64,000 nt of DNA from the NCBI GenBank assembly GCA_000955795.1, contig JYOB01000008.1:182561-246560 (forward strand). Reading direction: 5' to 3'. The stretch comes from Burkholderiaceae bacterium 26 (GTDB lineage Bacteria > Pseudomonadota > Gammaproteobacteria > Burkholderiales > Burkholderiaceae). This document shows positions 57,149 to 64,000 of this stretch, one piece after another. Position numbers and translations under genes: made by a program. The stretch's first letter is position 1, and the number at the start of each line of letters is the position of its first letter. Under the pieces are notes generated by a model. That model was not told the DNA's origin and did no database searches. It saw only the letters and a program-made list of their open reading frames with translations.

Positions 57149-58291
57149 ATGCTGCGCCGTCTCATCCTGCTGAGCCCGTTCGTCTTGAGTGCCTCCCTGG
57201 CCTTGTCGGCCTGCCGGCTGGAATACAACCACGGTGGCGGCAACGGCGGGGGCAACACCACGCCCATCGCCACCGTTCAGGTGGTCGGCCATCGCGGGGC
57301 GCCTGCATTGCGGCCGGAGCACACGCTGGCGTCCTACCAGAAGGCCATCGATGACGGCGCCGACATCATCGAGCCGGATCTCGTTTCGACCAAAGACGGC
57401 GTGCTGGTTGCGCGCCACGAAAACGAGATCTCCGGCACGACCAACGTGGCCGACGTGGCCGCGTTTGCCGGCCGCAAGACCACCAAAACCATCGACGGCC
57501 AGAGCGTCACGGGCTGGTTCACCGAAGACTTCACGCTGGGTGAACTGAAAACGCTGCGCGCACGCGAGCGCATCCCGAGCATCCGCCCCGACAACGTCGC
57601 ATACAACGACCAGTTCGACATCCCCACGCTCGACGAGATCATCGCGCTGGCGCGTGACCAATCCGCCAAGCTCGGCCGCAACATCGGCATCTATCCGGAG
57701 ACGAAACACCCGACGTACTTCCAGTCGATCGGCCTGCCGCTGGAAGACAGGTTGATCGACGGCCTGCGCCGCGACGCCTTTACGGCCAGCCGCACGACGG
57801 TCTACATCCAGTCGTTCGAAGTCGCCAATCTCAAGGCCATTCGGAACAAGATCGGCAGCAGCCAGCCGAACTGGAAGCTCGTGCAGCTGATGGGCACATC
57901 CAGCCGGCAACCCTACGACTTTGTGGTCGCCAAAGACAGCCGCACCTTCGGCGACATGATGACCAGCCAGGGGATGCGCGACATTGCCGCATACGCTAAC
58001 GGTGTCGGCCCGGACAAAAGCAGCATCATGGGCCTCGACGCGAACGGCCGACTCACCGATCCGACCGACCTGATCCGCAACGCGCACAACGCCGGGCTGG
58101 TCGTCCACCCGTACACGTTCCGCCCCGAGAACACCTTTTTGCCGCCGTCGCTGCGCAGCGGTGCGGACAACACGCGCAACGTCAACGGCTCGATTACGGA
58201 GATCCAGGCGTTCCTGCGCGCGGGCGTTGACGGCTTCTTCACCGACGATCCTGCCGTTGGGCGGCAAGCCGTGTCGACCTTCAAACGCTAG
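57149..58291 (+). CDS. glpQ: lipoprotein glycerophosphodiester phosphodiesterase
   Basis: A 380-residue GDPD-family enzyme cleaving glycerophosphodiesters to glycerol-3-phosphate and an alcohol. A lipoprotein signal (LLSPFVLSASLALSAC) puts the lipidated Cys at about residue 21; a Gly/Asn-rich linker follows. The catalytic motifs VVGHRGAPALRPEHT and EPDLVSTKDGVLVARHE are present, matching periplasmic GlpQ. CAGGAGA precedes the ATG. It interrupts the usual ruvC-ruvA-ruvB order. Confidence 0.88.
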   Translation: MLRRLILLSPFVLSASLALSACRLEYNHGGGNGGGNTTPIATVQVVGHRGAPALRPEHTLASYQKAIDDGADIIEPDLVSTKDGVLVARHENEISGTTNVADVAAFAGRKTTKTIDGQSVTGWFTEDFTLGELKTLRARERIPSIRPDNVAYNDQFDIPTLDEIIALARDQSAKLGRNIGIYPETKHPTYFQSIGLPLEDRLIDGLRRDAFTASRTTVYIQSFEVANLKAIRNKIGSSQPNWKLVQLMGTSSRQPYDFVVAKDSRTFGDMMTSQGMRDIAAYANGVGPDKSSIMGLDANGRLTDPTDLIRNAHNAGLVVHPYTFRPENTFLPPSLRSGADNTRNVNGSITEIQAFLRAGVDGFFTDDPAVGRQAVSTFKR

Positions 58292-58355
58292 TCTTCGCGC
58301 ATCACAACCGTAGCGAGCGGCCGAGCCTGGATCGGGCCGCGCAGTAGGTTTCGGC

Positions 58356-58361
58356 TACACT
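58356..58361 (+). promoter_or_regulatory. -10-like TACACT of ruvA
   Basis: TACACT lies 31 bp before the ruvA ATG; GGAGGAGG then gives a strong ribosome site. The region suggests ruvAB has its own promoter separate from ruvC. Confidence 0.4.
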
Positions 58362-58391
58362 GCGTCCCGTTTTGGAGGAGGAACCCCACCC

Positions 58392-58973
58392 ATGATCGGA
58401 CGCATCGCCGGGACGCTGATCGAAAAGAACCCGCCGCACCTGCTGGTCGATTGCCACGGCGTCGGCTACGAGATCGACGTGCCGATGAGCACGTTCTACA
58501 ACCTCCCCGCCACCGGCGAGAAGGTCGTCCTGCTCACCCAGCAGATCGTGCGCGAGGATGCGCACCTGCTCTACGGTTTCGGCACCGCCGCCGAGCGCGA
58601 AACCTTCCGCCAGCTCATCAAGATTTCAGGCATCGGCGCCCGCATCGCGCTGGCGGTGTTGTCGGGCATGTCGGTGGCCGAACTCGCGCAAGCCGTCACG
58701 CTGCAGGAAGCCGGGCGGCTGACGCGCATCCCGGGGATCGGCAAGAAGACGGCCGAGCGTCTGCTGCTCGAACTCAAGGGCAAGCTCGGCGCCGACCTGG
58801 GTGCGGTGCCCGGCGGCCCGGCCGTCTCGGACGACGCGGTCGACGTGCTCAACGCCCTGCTGGCGCTGGGGTACTCCGACAAGGAAGCGGCGCTCGCCAT
58901 CAAGCAAGTGCCGGCCGGCACGGGCGTCTCCGAAGGCATCAAGCTGGCGCTCAAGGCGCTCTCCAAGGGCTGA
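58392..58973 (+). CDS. ruvA: Holliday junction DNA helicase subunit RuvA
   Basis: A 193-residue tetrameric junction-binding protein. It starts [20 protein letters not shown] and has two helix-hairpin-helix motifs ([18 protein letters not shown] and [19 protein letters not shown]), then domain III at the C-terminus. GGAGGAGG precedes the start. Confidence 0.96.
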   Translation: MIGRIAGTLIEKNPPHLLVDCHGVGYEIDVPMSTFYNLPATGEKVVLLTQQIVREDAHLLYGFGTAAERETFRQLIKISGIGARIALAVLSGMSVAELAQAVTLQEAGRLTRIPGIGKKTAERLLLELKGKLGADLGAVPGGPAVSDDAVDVLNALLALGYSDKEAALAIKQVPAGTGVSEGIKLALKALSKG

Positions 58974-59037
58974 CGCCCGAGGCGCGGCGAAACGGTAGAA
59001 TGGCCTGCTCGCGCCGTCCCGGCGCCGTCTGCCCGTC

Positions 59038-60111
59038 ATGATCGAAACCGACAAGCTCGCCGCCAAGGCTGTCTCTGCTGAGCGCATCATCTCAGCCTCC
59101 CCCGCCTCCCCCAACGAGGAGGCGTTCGAGCGCGCGCTGCGCCCTAAGTTGCTCGACGAATACGTCGGCCAGGAAAAGGTGCGCGGCCAGCTCGACATCT
59201 TCATGACCGCGGCCAAGAACCGCAGGGAAGCGCTGGACCACGTGCTGCTGTTCGGCCCGCCTGGCCTGGGCAAGACGACGCTGGCGCACATCATTGCGCG
59301 CGAGATGGGTGTCAACCTGCGCCAGACTTCCGGCCCGGTGCTGGAGCGCCCGGGTGACCTGGCCGCGCTGCTCACGAACCTCGAAGCCAACGACGTCCTC
59401 TTCATCGACGAGATTCACCGGCTCTCGCCCGTGGTGGAGGAAATCCTGTACCCGGCGCTGGAGGACTACCAGATCGACATCATGATCGGCGAGGGCCCGG
59501 CGGCGCGCTCGGTCAAGCTCGATCTGCAGCCGTTCACGCTGGTGGGCGCCACCACCCGCGCCGGCATGCTGACCAATCCGCTGCGCGACCGTTTCGGTAT
59601 CGTTGCGCGGCTGGAGTTTTATACGCCCGCCGAGCTGGCGAAGATCGTCATGCGCTCGTCGGGCCTGCTGAACGCTCACATCGTGGACGAAGGCGCGCTG
59701 GAAATCGCCAAGCGCTCGCGCGGAACGCCGCGTATCGCCAACCGCCTGCTGCGCCGCGTGCGCGACTATGCCGAGGTGAAGGCCGACGGCGTCATCACCC
59801 GCGAGGTGGCCGACGCCGCGCTGGCAATGCTCGACGTGGATGCGGTCGGCTTTGACCTGATGGATCGCAGGCTGCTCGAAGCGATCCTGCACAAGTTCAA
59901 TGGCGGCCCGGTCGGCATCGACAATCTGGCGGCTGCCATCGGCGAGGAGCGCGACACGATCGAGGACGTGCTTGAGCCCTACCTGATCCAGCAAGGCTAC
60001 CTGCAGCGCACCCCACGTGGTCGTATCGCCACGGCTTCGGCGTACCAGCACTTCGGGCTGGGCGCCCCCAAGAGCGGCCCCGTACGCGATCTTTGGGAAG
60101 ACAACCAATAA
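59038..60111 (+). CDS. ruvB: Holliday junction DNA helicase subunit RuvB
   Basis: A 357-residue AAA+ motor for branch migration. Walker [14 protein letters not shown], Walker [12 protein letters not shown] and sensor-1 [11 protein letters not shown] are intact, and the C-terminal winged helix is present. A 30-residue acidic/Ala-rich N-terminus comes before [23 protein letters not shown] at 58996-59001 upstream may be a -10. Confidence 0.96.
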   Translation: MIETDKLAAKAVSAERIISASPASPNEEAFERALRPKLLDEYVGQEKVRGQLDIFMTAAKNRREALDHVLLFGPPGLGKTTLAHIIAREMGVNLRQTSGPVLERPGDLAALLTNLEANDVLFIDEIHRLSPVVEEILYPALEDYQIDIMIGEGPAARSVKLDLQPFTLVGATTRAGMLTNPLRDRFGIVARLEFYTPAELAKIVMRSSGLLNAHIVDEGALEIAKRSRGTPRIANRLLRRVRDYAEVKADGVITREVADAALAMLDVDAVGFDLMDRRLLEAILHKFNGGPVGIDNLAAAIGEERDTIEDVLEPYLIQQGYLQRTPRGRIATASAYQHFGLGAPKSGPVRDLWEDNQ

Positions 60112-60134
60112 ACGCCCACCTGGGCCGCCCTGAC

Positions 60135-60851
60135 ATGTCCGCCGCCCCGCGCCACCCGAACCGCACGTTCCGCTACTACGACTTCGTCATGGCGGCCTTC
60201 GTGACGGTACTGCTGTGTTCCAACCTGATCGGTGCGGCCAAGGCGGCGCAGATCACACTGCCGATCATCGGGCCGGTCACGTTTGGCGCCGGCGTGCTCT
60301 TCTTCCCAATCTCGTACATCTTTGGCGACATCCTCACCGAGGTGTACGGCTACGGGCGCGACCGGCGCGTGGTGTGGGCGGGCTTTGCCGCACTGATCTT
60401 CGCGTCGTTCATGTCGCTGGTCGTGCTGGCGCTACCAGTAGCGCCATTCATGGCGGAGTACCAGAAGAGCCTGAACGACGTGTTCGGCAACACGCCCCGC
60501 ATCGTCGCCGGGTCGCTCATCGCGTTCTGGTGCGGCAGCTTTGCCAACAGCTACACGCTGGCGAAGATGAAGATCGCTACAGAGGGGAAATGGCTGTGGG
60601 CCCGGCTTATCGGGTCCACGGTGGTGGGCGAGGCAGTGGATTCTTCGCTGTTCTACGTGATCGCCTTCTACGGGATCTGGCCCCACCAGCAGGTGCTTCG
60701 CGTGGCCATCGCACAATACATCCTCAAGACCGGCTGGGAGGTCGTGGCAACGCCCCTCACCTACCGGGTCGTCGCCTTCCTCAAACGCGTCGAGCACGAA
60801 GACTACTACGACCGCGACACCGACTTCACGCCGTTCCGGCTGAAGGTTTAG
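60135..60851 (+). CDS. queuosine precursor transporter-type membrane protein (VUT1/YhhQ)
   Basis: A 238-residue membrane protein of the VUT1/YhhQ family, which takes up queuosine precursors such as preQ0. About six helices are visible; FFPISYIFGDILTEVYGYGR and GEAVDSSLFYVIAFYG are family features. The ATG at 60135 lies 23 bp after ruvB. Its stop overlaps the convergent phosphatase gene by 4 bp. Confidence 0.88.
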   Translation: MSAAPRHPNRTFRYYDFVMAAFVTVLLCSNLIGAAKAAQITLPIIGPVTFGAGVLFFPISYIFGDILTEVYGYGRDRRVVWAGFAALIFASFMSLVVLALPVAPFMAEYQKSLNDVFGNTPRIVAGSLIAFWCGSFANSYTLAKMKIATEGKWLWARLIGSTVVGEAVDSSLFYVIAFYGIWPHQQVLRVAIAQYILKTGWEVVATPLTYRVVAFLKRVEHEDYYDRDTDFTPFRLKV

Positions 60852-61528
60852 GGAACGCGGCGGTCCACCTCGTCGAGCACCAGCAAATCCAGGTGCGCGA
60901 CATCCCCCCATTGCAGTACGGTCAGTTGATGACCATCGGATGAAAGCCGGTTGATGCTCGCGTTGCGCAGCTCATGCTGACGCGGCTCGGTGAGCGTCAT
61001 GGCGTTGGCCTGGCGATACAGGCAATCGAGCACGCCGCCGTGGCTGACCAGCGCGATGCGCTCGCCGGGGTGACGACGGATCAGACGAAGCGCGGTCTCG
61101 ACTGCACGTTCGTGGAATTCAGTCAGCGTCTCGCCGCCAGGCGGGGCGAACTCGGGCACGCGGCTTTGCCAGGCATCAAAGTCGGCTGGATGCTGTGCGG
61201 CGACTTCAGCATAGGTCAGGCCTTCAAACTCGCCGTAGCAGCGCTCGCGCAAACCGGCGTCGTCGCGCACGGTCACGCCCAATTCATCTGCCAGGGCCTG
61301 CGCCGTCTGCTTGGCCCGCGACAGATCGCTCGCATAGACCGCATCGAACCGCTCGCGAGCCAACGCCTTGCCCAGCTGCGCCGCTTGCTCCAGCCCTTGC
61401 GTGTTCAGCGGCACGTCGAGCTGGCCTTGCAGACGGCGTTCACGGTTCCAGTCGGTCTCGCCGTGGCGGATGAGCACGATGTGGGTGATCTGCGGCATCG
61501 GCAGAGGGACAGCGGCGGCGCGTGGCAT
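60848..61528 (-). CDS. histidine phosphatase family protein (GpmB/CobC-like)
   Basis: A 226-residue phosphatase of the histidine (phosphoglycerate mutase-like) family. The catalytic IVLIRHGETDWNRER with its phospho-accepting His, the Glu in RERCYGEFEGLTYAE, and the second His in ALVSHGGVLDCL are intact. The substrate is not certain: phosphoglycerate, alpha-ribazole phosphate or others. I chose the ATG at 61528, with GGGAA upstream; 61498 is possible. It follows dtd by 19 bp. Confidence 0.87.
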   Translation of the reverse strand: MPRAAAVPLPMPQITHIVLIRHGETDWNRERRLQGQLDVPLNTQGLEQAAQLGKALARERFDAVYASDLSRAKQTAQALADELGVTVRDDAGLRERCYGEFEGLTYAEVAAQHPADFDAWQSRVPEFAPPGGETLTEFHERAVETALRLIRRHPGERIALVSHGGVLDCLYRQANAMTLTEPRQHELRNASINRLSSDGHQLTVLQWGDVAHLDLLVLDEVDRRVP

Positions 61529-61547
61529 CACAGGGTTCCCGAACGAA

Positions 61548-62060
61548 TCAGACAGATTTGGCCGCTTCCGGCGCGGCCGCTTTTGCGGCGGACGGAGCGG
61601 CTTGCGGCGCGACCTGCAGCCAGAATGTGACTGGACCATCGTTGACCAGCGACACCTTCATGTCGGCGCCAAACTCGCCGGTGGCCACGATGGGGTGCTG
61701 CGCACGGGCGCGCGCCACGAAGTGTTCGTACAGGCGGCGGCCATCTTCCGGCGCAGCAGCGGGCGTGAAGCTCGGCCGCGTGCCGGACTTGGTATCGGCC
61801 GCCAGCGTGAACTGCGATACCACCAGCAAGCCACCGGCCTGCCCGTTGCCGTCGATGTTGCGCACGGGCAGGTTCATCTTGCCCTGCGCGTCGGAGAACA
61901 CGCGGTAGTTGAGCAGCTTCTCCAGCAGACGATCGGCCTCGGCGGTGGTGTCACCGCGTTCGGCACAGACAAGCGCGAGCAGGCCCGGGCCGATCTCCCC
62001 GACAACGCGGCCGTCCACCCGGACAGCCGCTTCAGATACACGCTGGATCAGTCCAATCAC
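61548..62060 (-). CDS. dtd: D-aminoacyl-tRNA deacylase Dtd
   Basis: A 170-residue enzyme that hydrolyses D-aminoacyl-tRNAs. It starts [17 protein letters not shown] and has the two active-site motifs [12 protein letters not shown] and [13 protein letters not shown]. An Ala/Pro/Lys tail of about 20 residues is extra. The start codon is GTG at 62060, overlapping the tyrS stop; this couples the two genes, fitting since Dtd repairs D-Tyr-tRNA made by TyrRS. Confidence 0.94.
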   Translation of the reverse strand: MIGLIQRVSEAAVRVDGRVVGEIGPGLLALVCAERGDTTAEADRLLEKLLNYRVFSDAQGKMNLPVRNIDGNGQAGGLLVVSQFTLAADTKSGTRPSFTPAAAPEDGRRLYEHFVARARAQHPIVATGEFGADMKVSLVNDGPVTFWLQVAPQAAPSAAKAAAPEAAKSV

Positions 62061-63322
62061 TTCAGCACCACGCGCGCGAAGCGACGCTTGCCGACCTGCA
62101 TCACGAAGGTGCCGGCATCCACCTTCAGGCCCTTATCGCTGACGACGGTGCCGTCGATCTTCACGCCGCCCTGCTCGATGTTGCGGTTGGCGTCCGACGT
62201 GGACGGGCAGAGGCCAGCCTGCTTGAGCAGCTGCGCAATGCCCAGCGGCGCGCCGGCCAGTTCGATCTGCGGAATATCGTCCGGCACACCGCCGCGTGCG
62301 CGGTGGTTGAAGTCTTCCAGCGCGCGTTCAGCGTCGGCCTGACTGTGGAAGCGCGCGACGATCTCCTGCGCCAGCAGCACCTTGCAGTCGCGCGGGTTGC
62401 GGCCCAGCGCGATCTCCGCCTTCATCATGTCGATCTCGGCCAGCGGGCGGAACGACAGCAGCGTGTAATACGTCCACATCAGGTCGTCGGAGATGCTCAT
62501 CAGCTTGCCGAACATCTCGTTCGGCGCCTCGCTGATACCGACGTAGTTGCCCTTGGACTTGGACATCTTCTCCACGCCGTCCAGGCCCACCAGCAACGGC
62601 ATGGTCAAGATGCACTGCGGCTCCTGGCCGTATTCCTTCTGCAGTTCGCGACCGACCAGCAGGTTGAATTTCTGATCGGTGCCGCCGAGTTCCAGGTCGG
62701 ACTTGAGCGCGACCGAGTCGTAGCCCTGCATCAGCGGGTAGAGGAATTCGTGCACCGAAATCGGCACGCCGGCCTTGTAGCGCTTGGTGAAATCGTCGCG
62801 CTCCATCATGCGGGCGACGGTGTACTTGGCGGCAAGCTGGATGATGCCGCGCGCGCCCAGCGGGTCGCACCATTCGCTGTTGTAGCGAATTTCAGTCTTG
62901 CTCGGGTCCAGCACCATGCTGGCTTGGCGGTAGTAAGTCTGCGCGTTGGCCTCGATCTGCTCGCGCGTGAGCGGCGGGCGCGTGGCATTGCGACCAGACG
63001 GGTCACCGATCGTCGACGTGAAATCGCCAATCAGGAAAATCACCTGGTGCCCCAGGTCCTGCAACTGGCGCATCTTGTTGAGCACCACGGTGTGGCCGAT
63101 GTGAATGTCAGGCGCCGTCGGGTCCAGGCCCAGCTTGATGCGCAGAGGCACGCCGGTCGCGGCGCTCTTGGCCAGCTTCTGCTCCCATTCGGCAGCAATC
63201 AACAGTTCGTCGCAGCCGCGCAGCGACACTTCCATTGCGTGCGCCACCTCCGGGGTAATCGGATACCTGGGTTTGGCCGGCGTGGCGTTATCGGAGGCGG
63301 CGGAAGTGTCAGGTGCAGTCAT
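62057..63322 (-). CDS. tyrS: tyrosine-tRNA ligase
   Basis: A 421-residue class I synthetase. The HIGH motif appears in [16 protein letters not shown], the KMSKS motif is exact in [13 protein letters not shown], and an S4 RNA-binding domain closes the protein ([17 protein letters not shown]). The first 25 residues are Ala/Thr/Ser-rich and poorly conserved. I took the ATG at 63322; no strong ribosome site is visible. It is divergent from anmK. Confidence 0.95.
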   Translation of the reverse strand: MTAPDTSAASDNATPAKPRYPITPEVAHAMEVSLRGCDELLIAAEWEQKLAKSAATGVPLRIKLGLDPTAPDIHIGHTVVLNKMRQLQDLGHQVIFLIGDFTSTIGDPSGRNATRPPLTREQIEANAQTYYRQASMVLDPSKTEIRYNSEWCDPLGARGIIQLAAKYTVARMMERDDFTKRYKAGVPISVHEFLYPLMQGYDSVALKSDLELGGTDQKFNLLVGRELQKEYGQEPQCILTMPLLVGLDGVEKMSKSKGNYVGISEAPNEMFGKLMSISDDLMWTYYTLLSFRPLAEIDMMKAEIALGRNPRDCKVLLAQEIVARFHSQADAERALEDFNHRARGGVPDDIPQIELAGAPLGIAQLLKQAGLCPSTSDANRNIEQGGVKIDGTVVSDKGLKVDAGTFVMQVGKRRFARVVLK

Positions 63323-63497
63323 GGCAAAAAGAAAGGTCACCGCGCCGCACATGGAAAACGGCGCGAACGAATCAACAATCGGGGAAACGGTGCGTGCACG
63401 ATGGCCGACATCGATTGAAACGTGCCGGCCGCGCAATCCCGGGATTTTACCGTGATGTGTCCGTTTGGCCCGCCATTGCGCTGGTAAGCTGTCGCGC

Positions 63498-64000
63498 ATG
63501 AGCCATCCCAACCGCACCGCACTCCCCAGCAACCGCTACATCGGCTTGATGTCGGGCACCAGCCTGGACGGCGTCGATGGCGTGCTGGCGGACTTTTCCG
63601 GCGAACACCCGGCCGTCCTCGCCGACGCCTACGTGCCTTTCTCGCCCGAACTGCGCCAGCGCTTTCTTGACCTGCAACACGCCGGCCCCGACGAGATCCA
63701 TCGCGAGGCCCTGGCCGCCAATGCACTGGCCATGGTCTACGCCGACTGCGTTGCCCAACTGCTTGCTTCCGCCGGTCTGGCCGCCCGCGACGTACAAGCC
63801 ATCGGCGCCCATGGGCAGACGATTCGCCATCAGCCCGGCACGCACGATGGCCTCGGCTACACGCGCCAAACCCAGCACCCGGCGGTGTTGGCTGAGCGTA
63901 CCGGCATCGACGTCATTGCCGATTTCCGCAGCCGCGACATCGCCGCCGGCGGCCAAGGCGCGCCCCTGGTACCGGCACTGCACCGCGCGCTGTTCGGCCT
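63498..64000 (+). CDS. anmK: anhydro-N-acetylmuramic acid kinase, 3' part outside window
   Basis: The first 167 codons of AnmK, cut by the right edge. It starts [20 protein letters not shown], with [13 protein letters not shown] forming the ATP-binding motif and [13 protein letters not shown] and [20 protein letters not shown] conserved. AnmK opens and phosphorylates anhydro-MurNAc to MurNAc-6-phosphate in cell-wall recycling. Together with amgK and murU in this window it shows an active recycling system. Confidence 0.93.
   Translation, partial: MSHPNRTALPSNRYIGLMSGTSLDGVDGVLADFSGEHPAVLADAYVPFSPELRQRFLDLQHAGPDEIHREALAANALAMVYADCVAQLLASAGLAARDVQAIGAHGQTIRHQPGTHDGLGYTRQTQHPAVLAERTGIDVIADFRSRDIAAGGQGAPLVPALHRALFG

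Overview
The window is GC-rich chromosomal DNA, densely packed with housekeeping genes. Gene content and order (miaB-ybeZ-ybeY-corC-lnt-glyQS, lptD-surA-pdxA-rsmA, dusB-fis-purH-ruvCAB, dtd-tyrS) together with codon use point to a betaproteobacterium of the Burkholderiaceae, most likely Ralstonia. This assignment comes from reading the sequence, not from a database match. I saw no tRNA, rRNA, insertion sequence, prophage or CRISPR array.

Layout. 1-9.8 kb: a cut-off cupin gene, an orphan OmpR-type response regulator, a candidate small RNA, a LysR/pirin divergent pair, srkA-rhlE, and a LysR regulator facing a transporter plus deacetylase pair. 10-20.2 kb: a fatty-acid beta-oxidation locus, namely a TetR regulator, fadE, a high-molecular-weight FabG, a MaoC-type hydratase, a thiolase, fadD and a DUF1571 exported protein. 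20.4-23 kb: an OmpW-type porin, an FAD oxidoreductase and a small exported protein. 23-34.5 kb: miaB, phoH-like, ybeY, a secreted His-rich repeat protein inserted in the conserved cluster, corC, lnt, then glyQ and glyS with an unknown exported protein between them. 34.5-38.2 kb: gmhB, plsC, a zinc peptidase, gloA and a DMT transporter.

38.2-47.1 kb is an envelope region: lptD-surA-pdxA-rsmA on the minus strand, divergent from amgK-azlC-azlD-murU. 47.1-53.3 kb: an MHYT-GGDEF-EAL protein, pepP, a ubiquinone hydroxylase and a DadA-like oxidoreductase. 53.3-60.9 kb: dusB-fis behind a structured leader, purH, ruvC, a lipoprotein phosphodiesterase, ruvAB and a queuosine-precursor-type transporter. 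60.8-64 kb: a minus-strand group (phosphatase, dtd, tyrS) divergent from anmK, which is cut by the window edge.

The most unusual items are the secreted protein at 26.6-27.9 kb (beta-rich head, Pro/Ser/Thr linker, one CXXCH motif, and a 12-residue His/Asp/Gly/Asn repeat), a well-formed orphan transcription unit at 1.24-1.46 kb that looks like a small RNA, structured leaders in front of glyQS and dusB-fis, and the co-occurrence of three peptidoglycan-recycling genes (amgK, murU, anmK).
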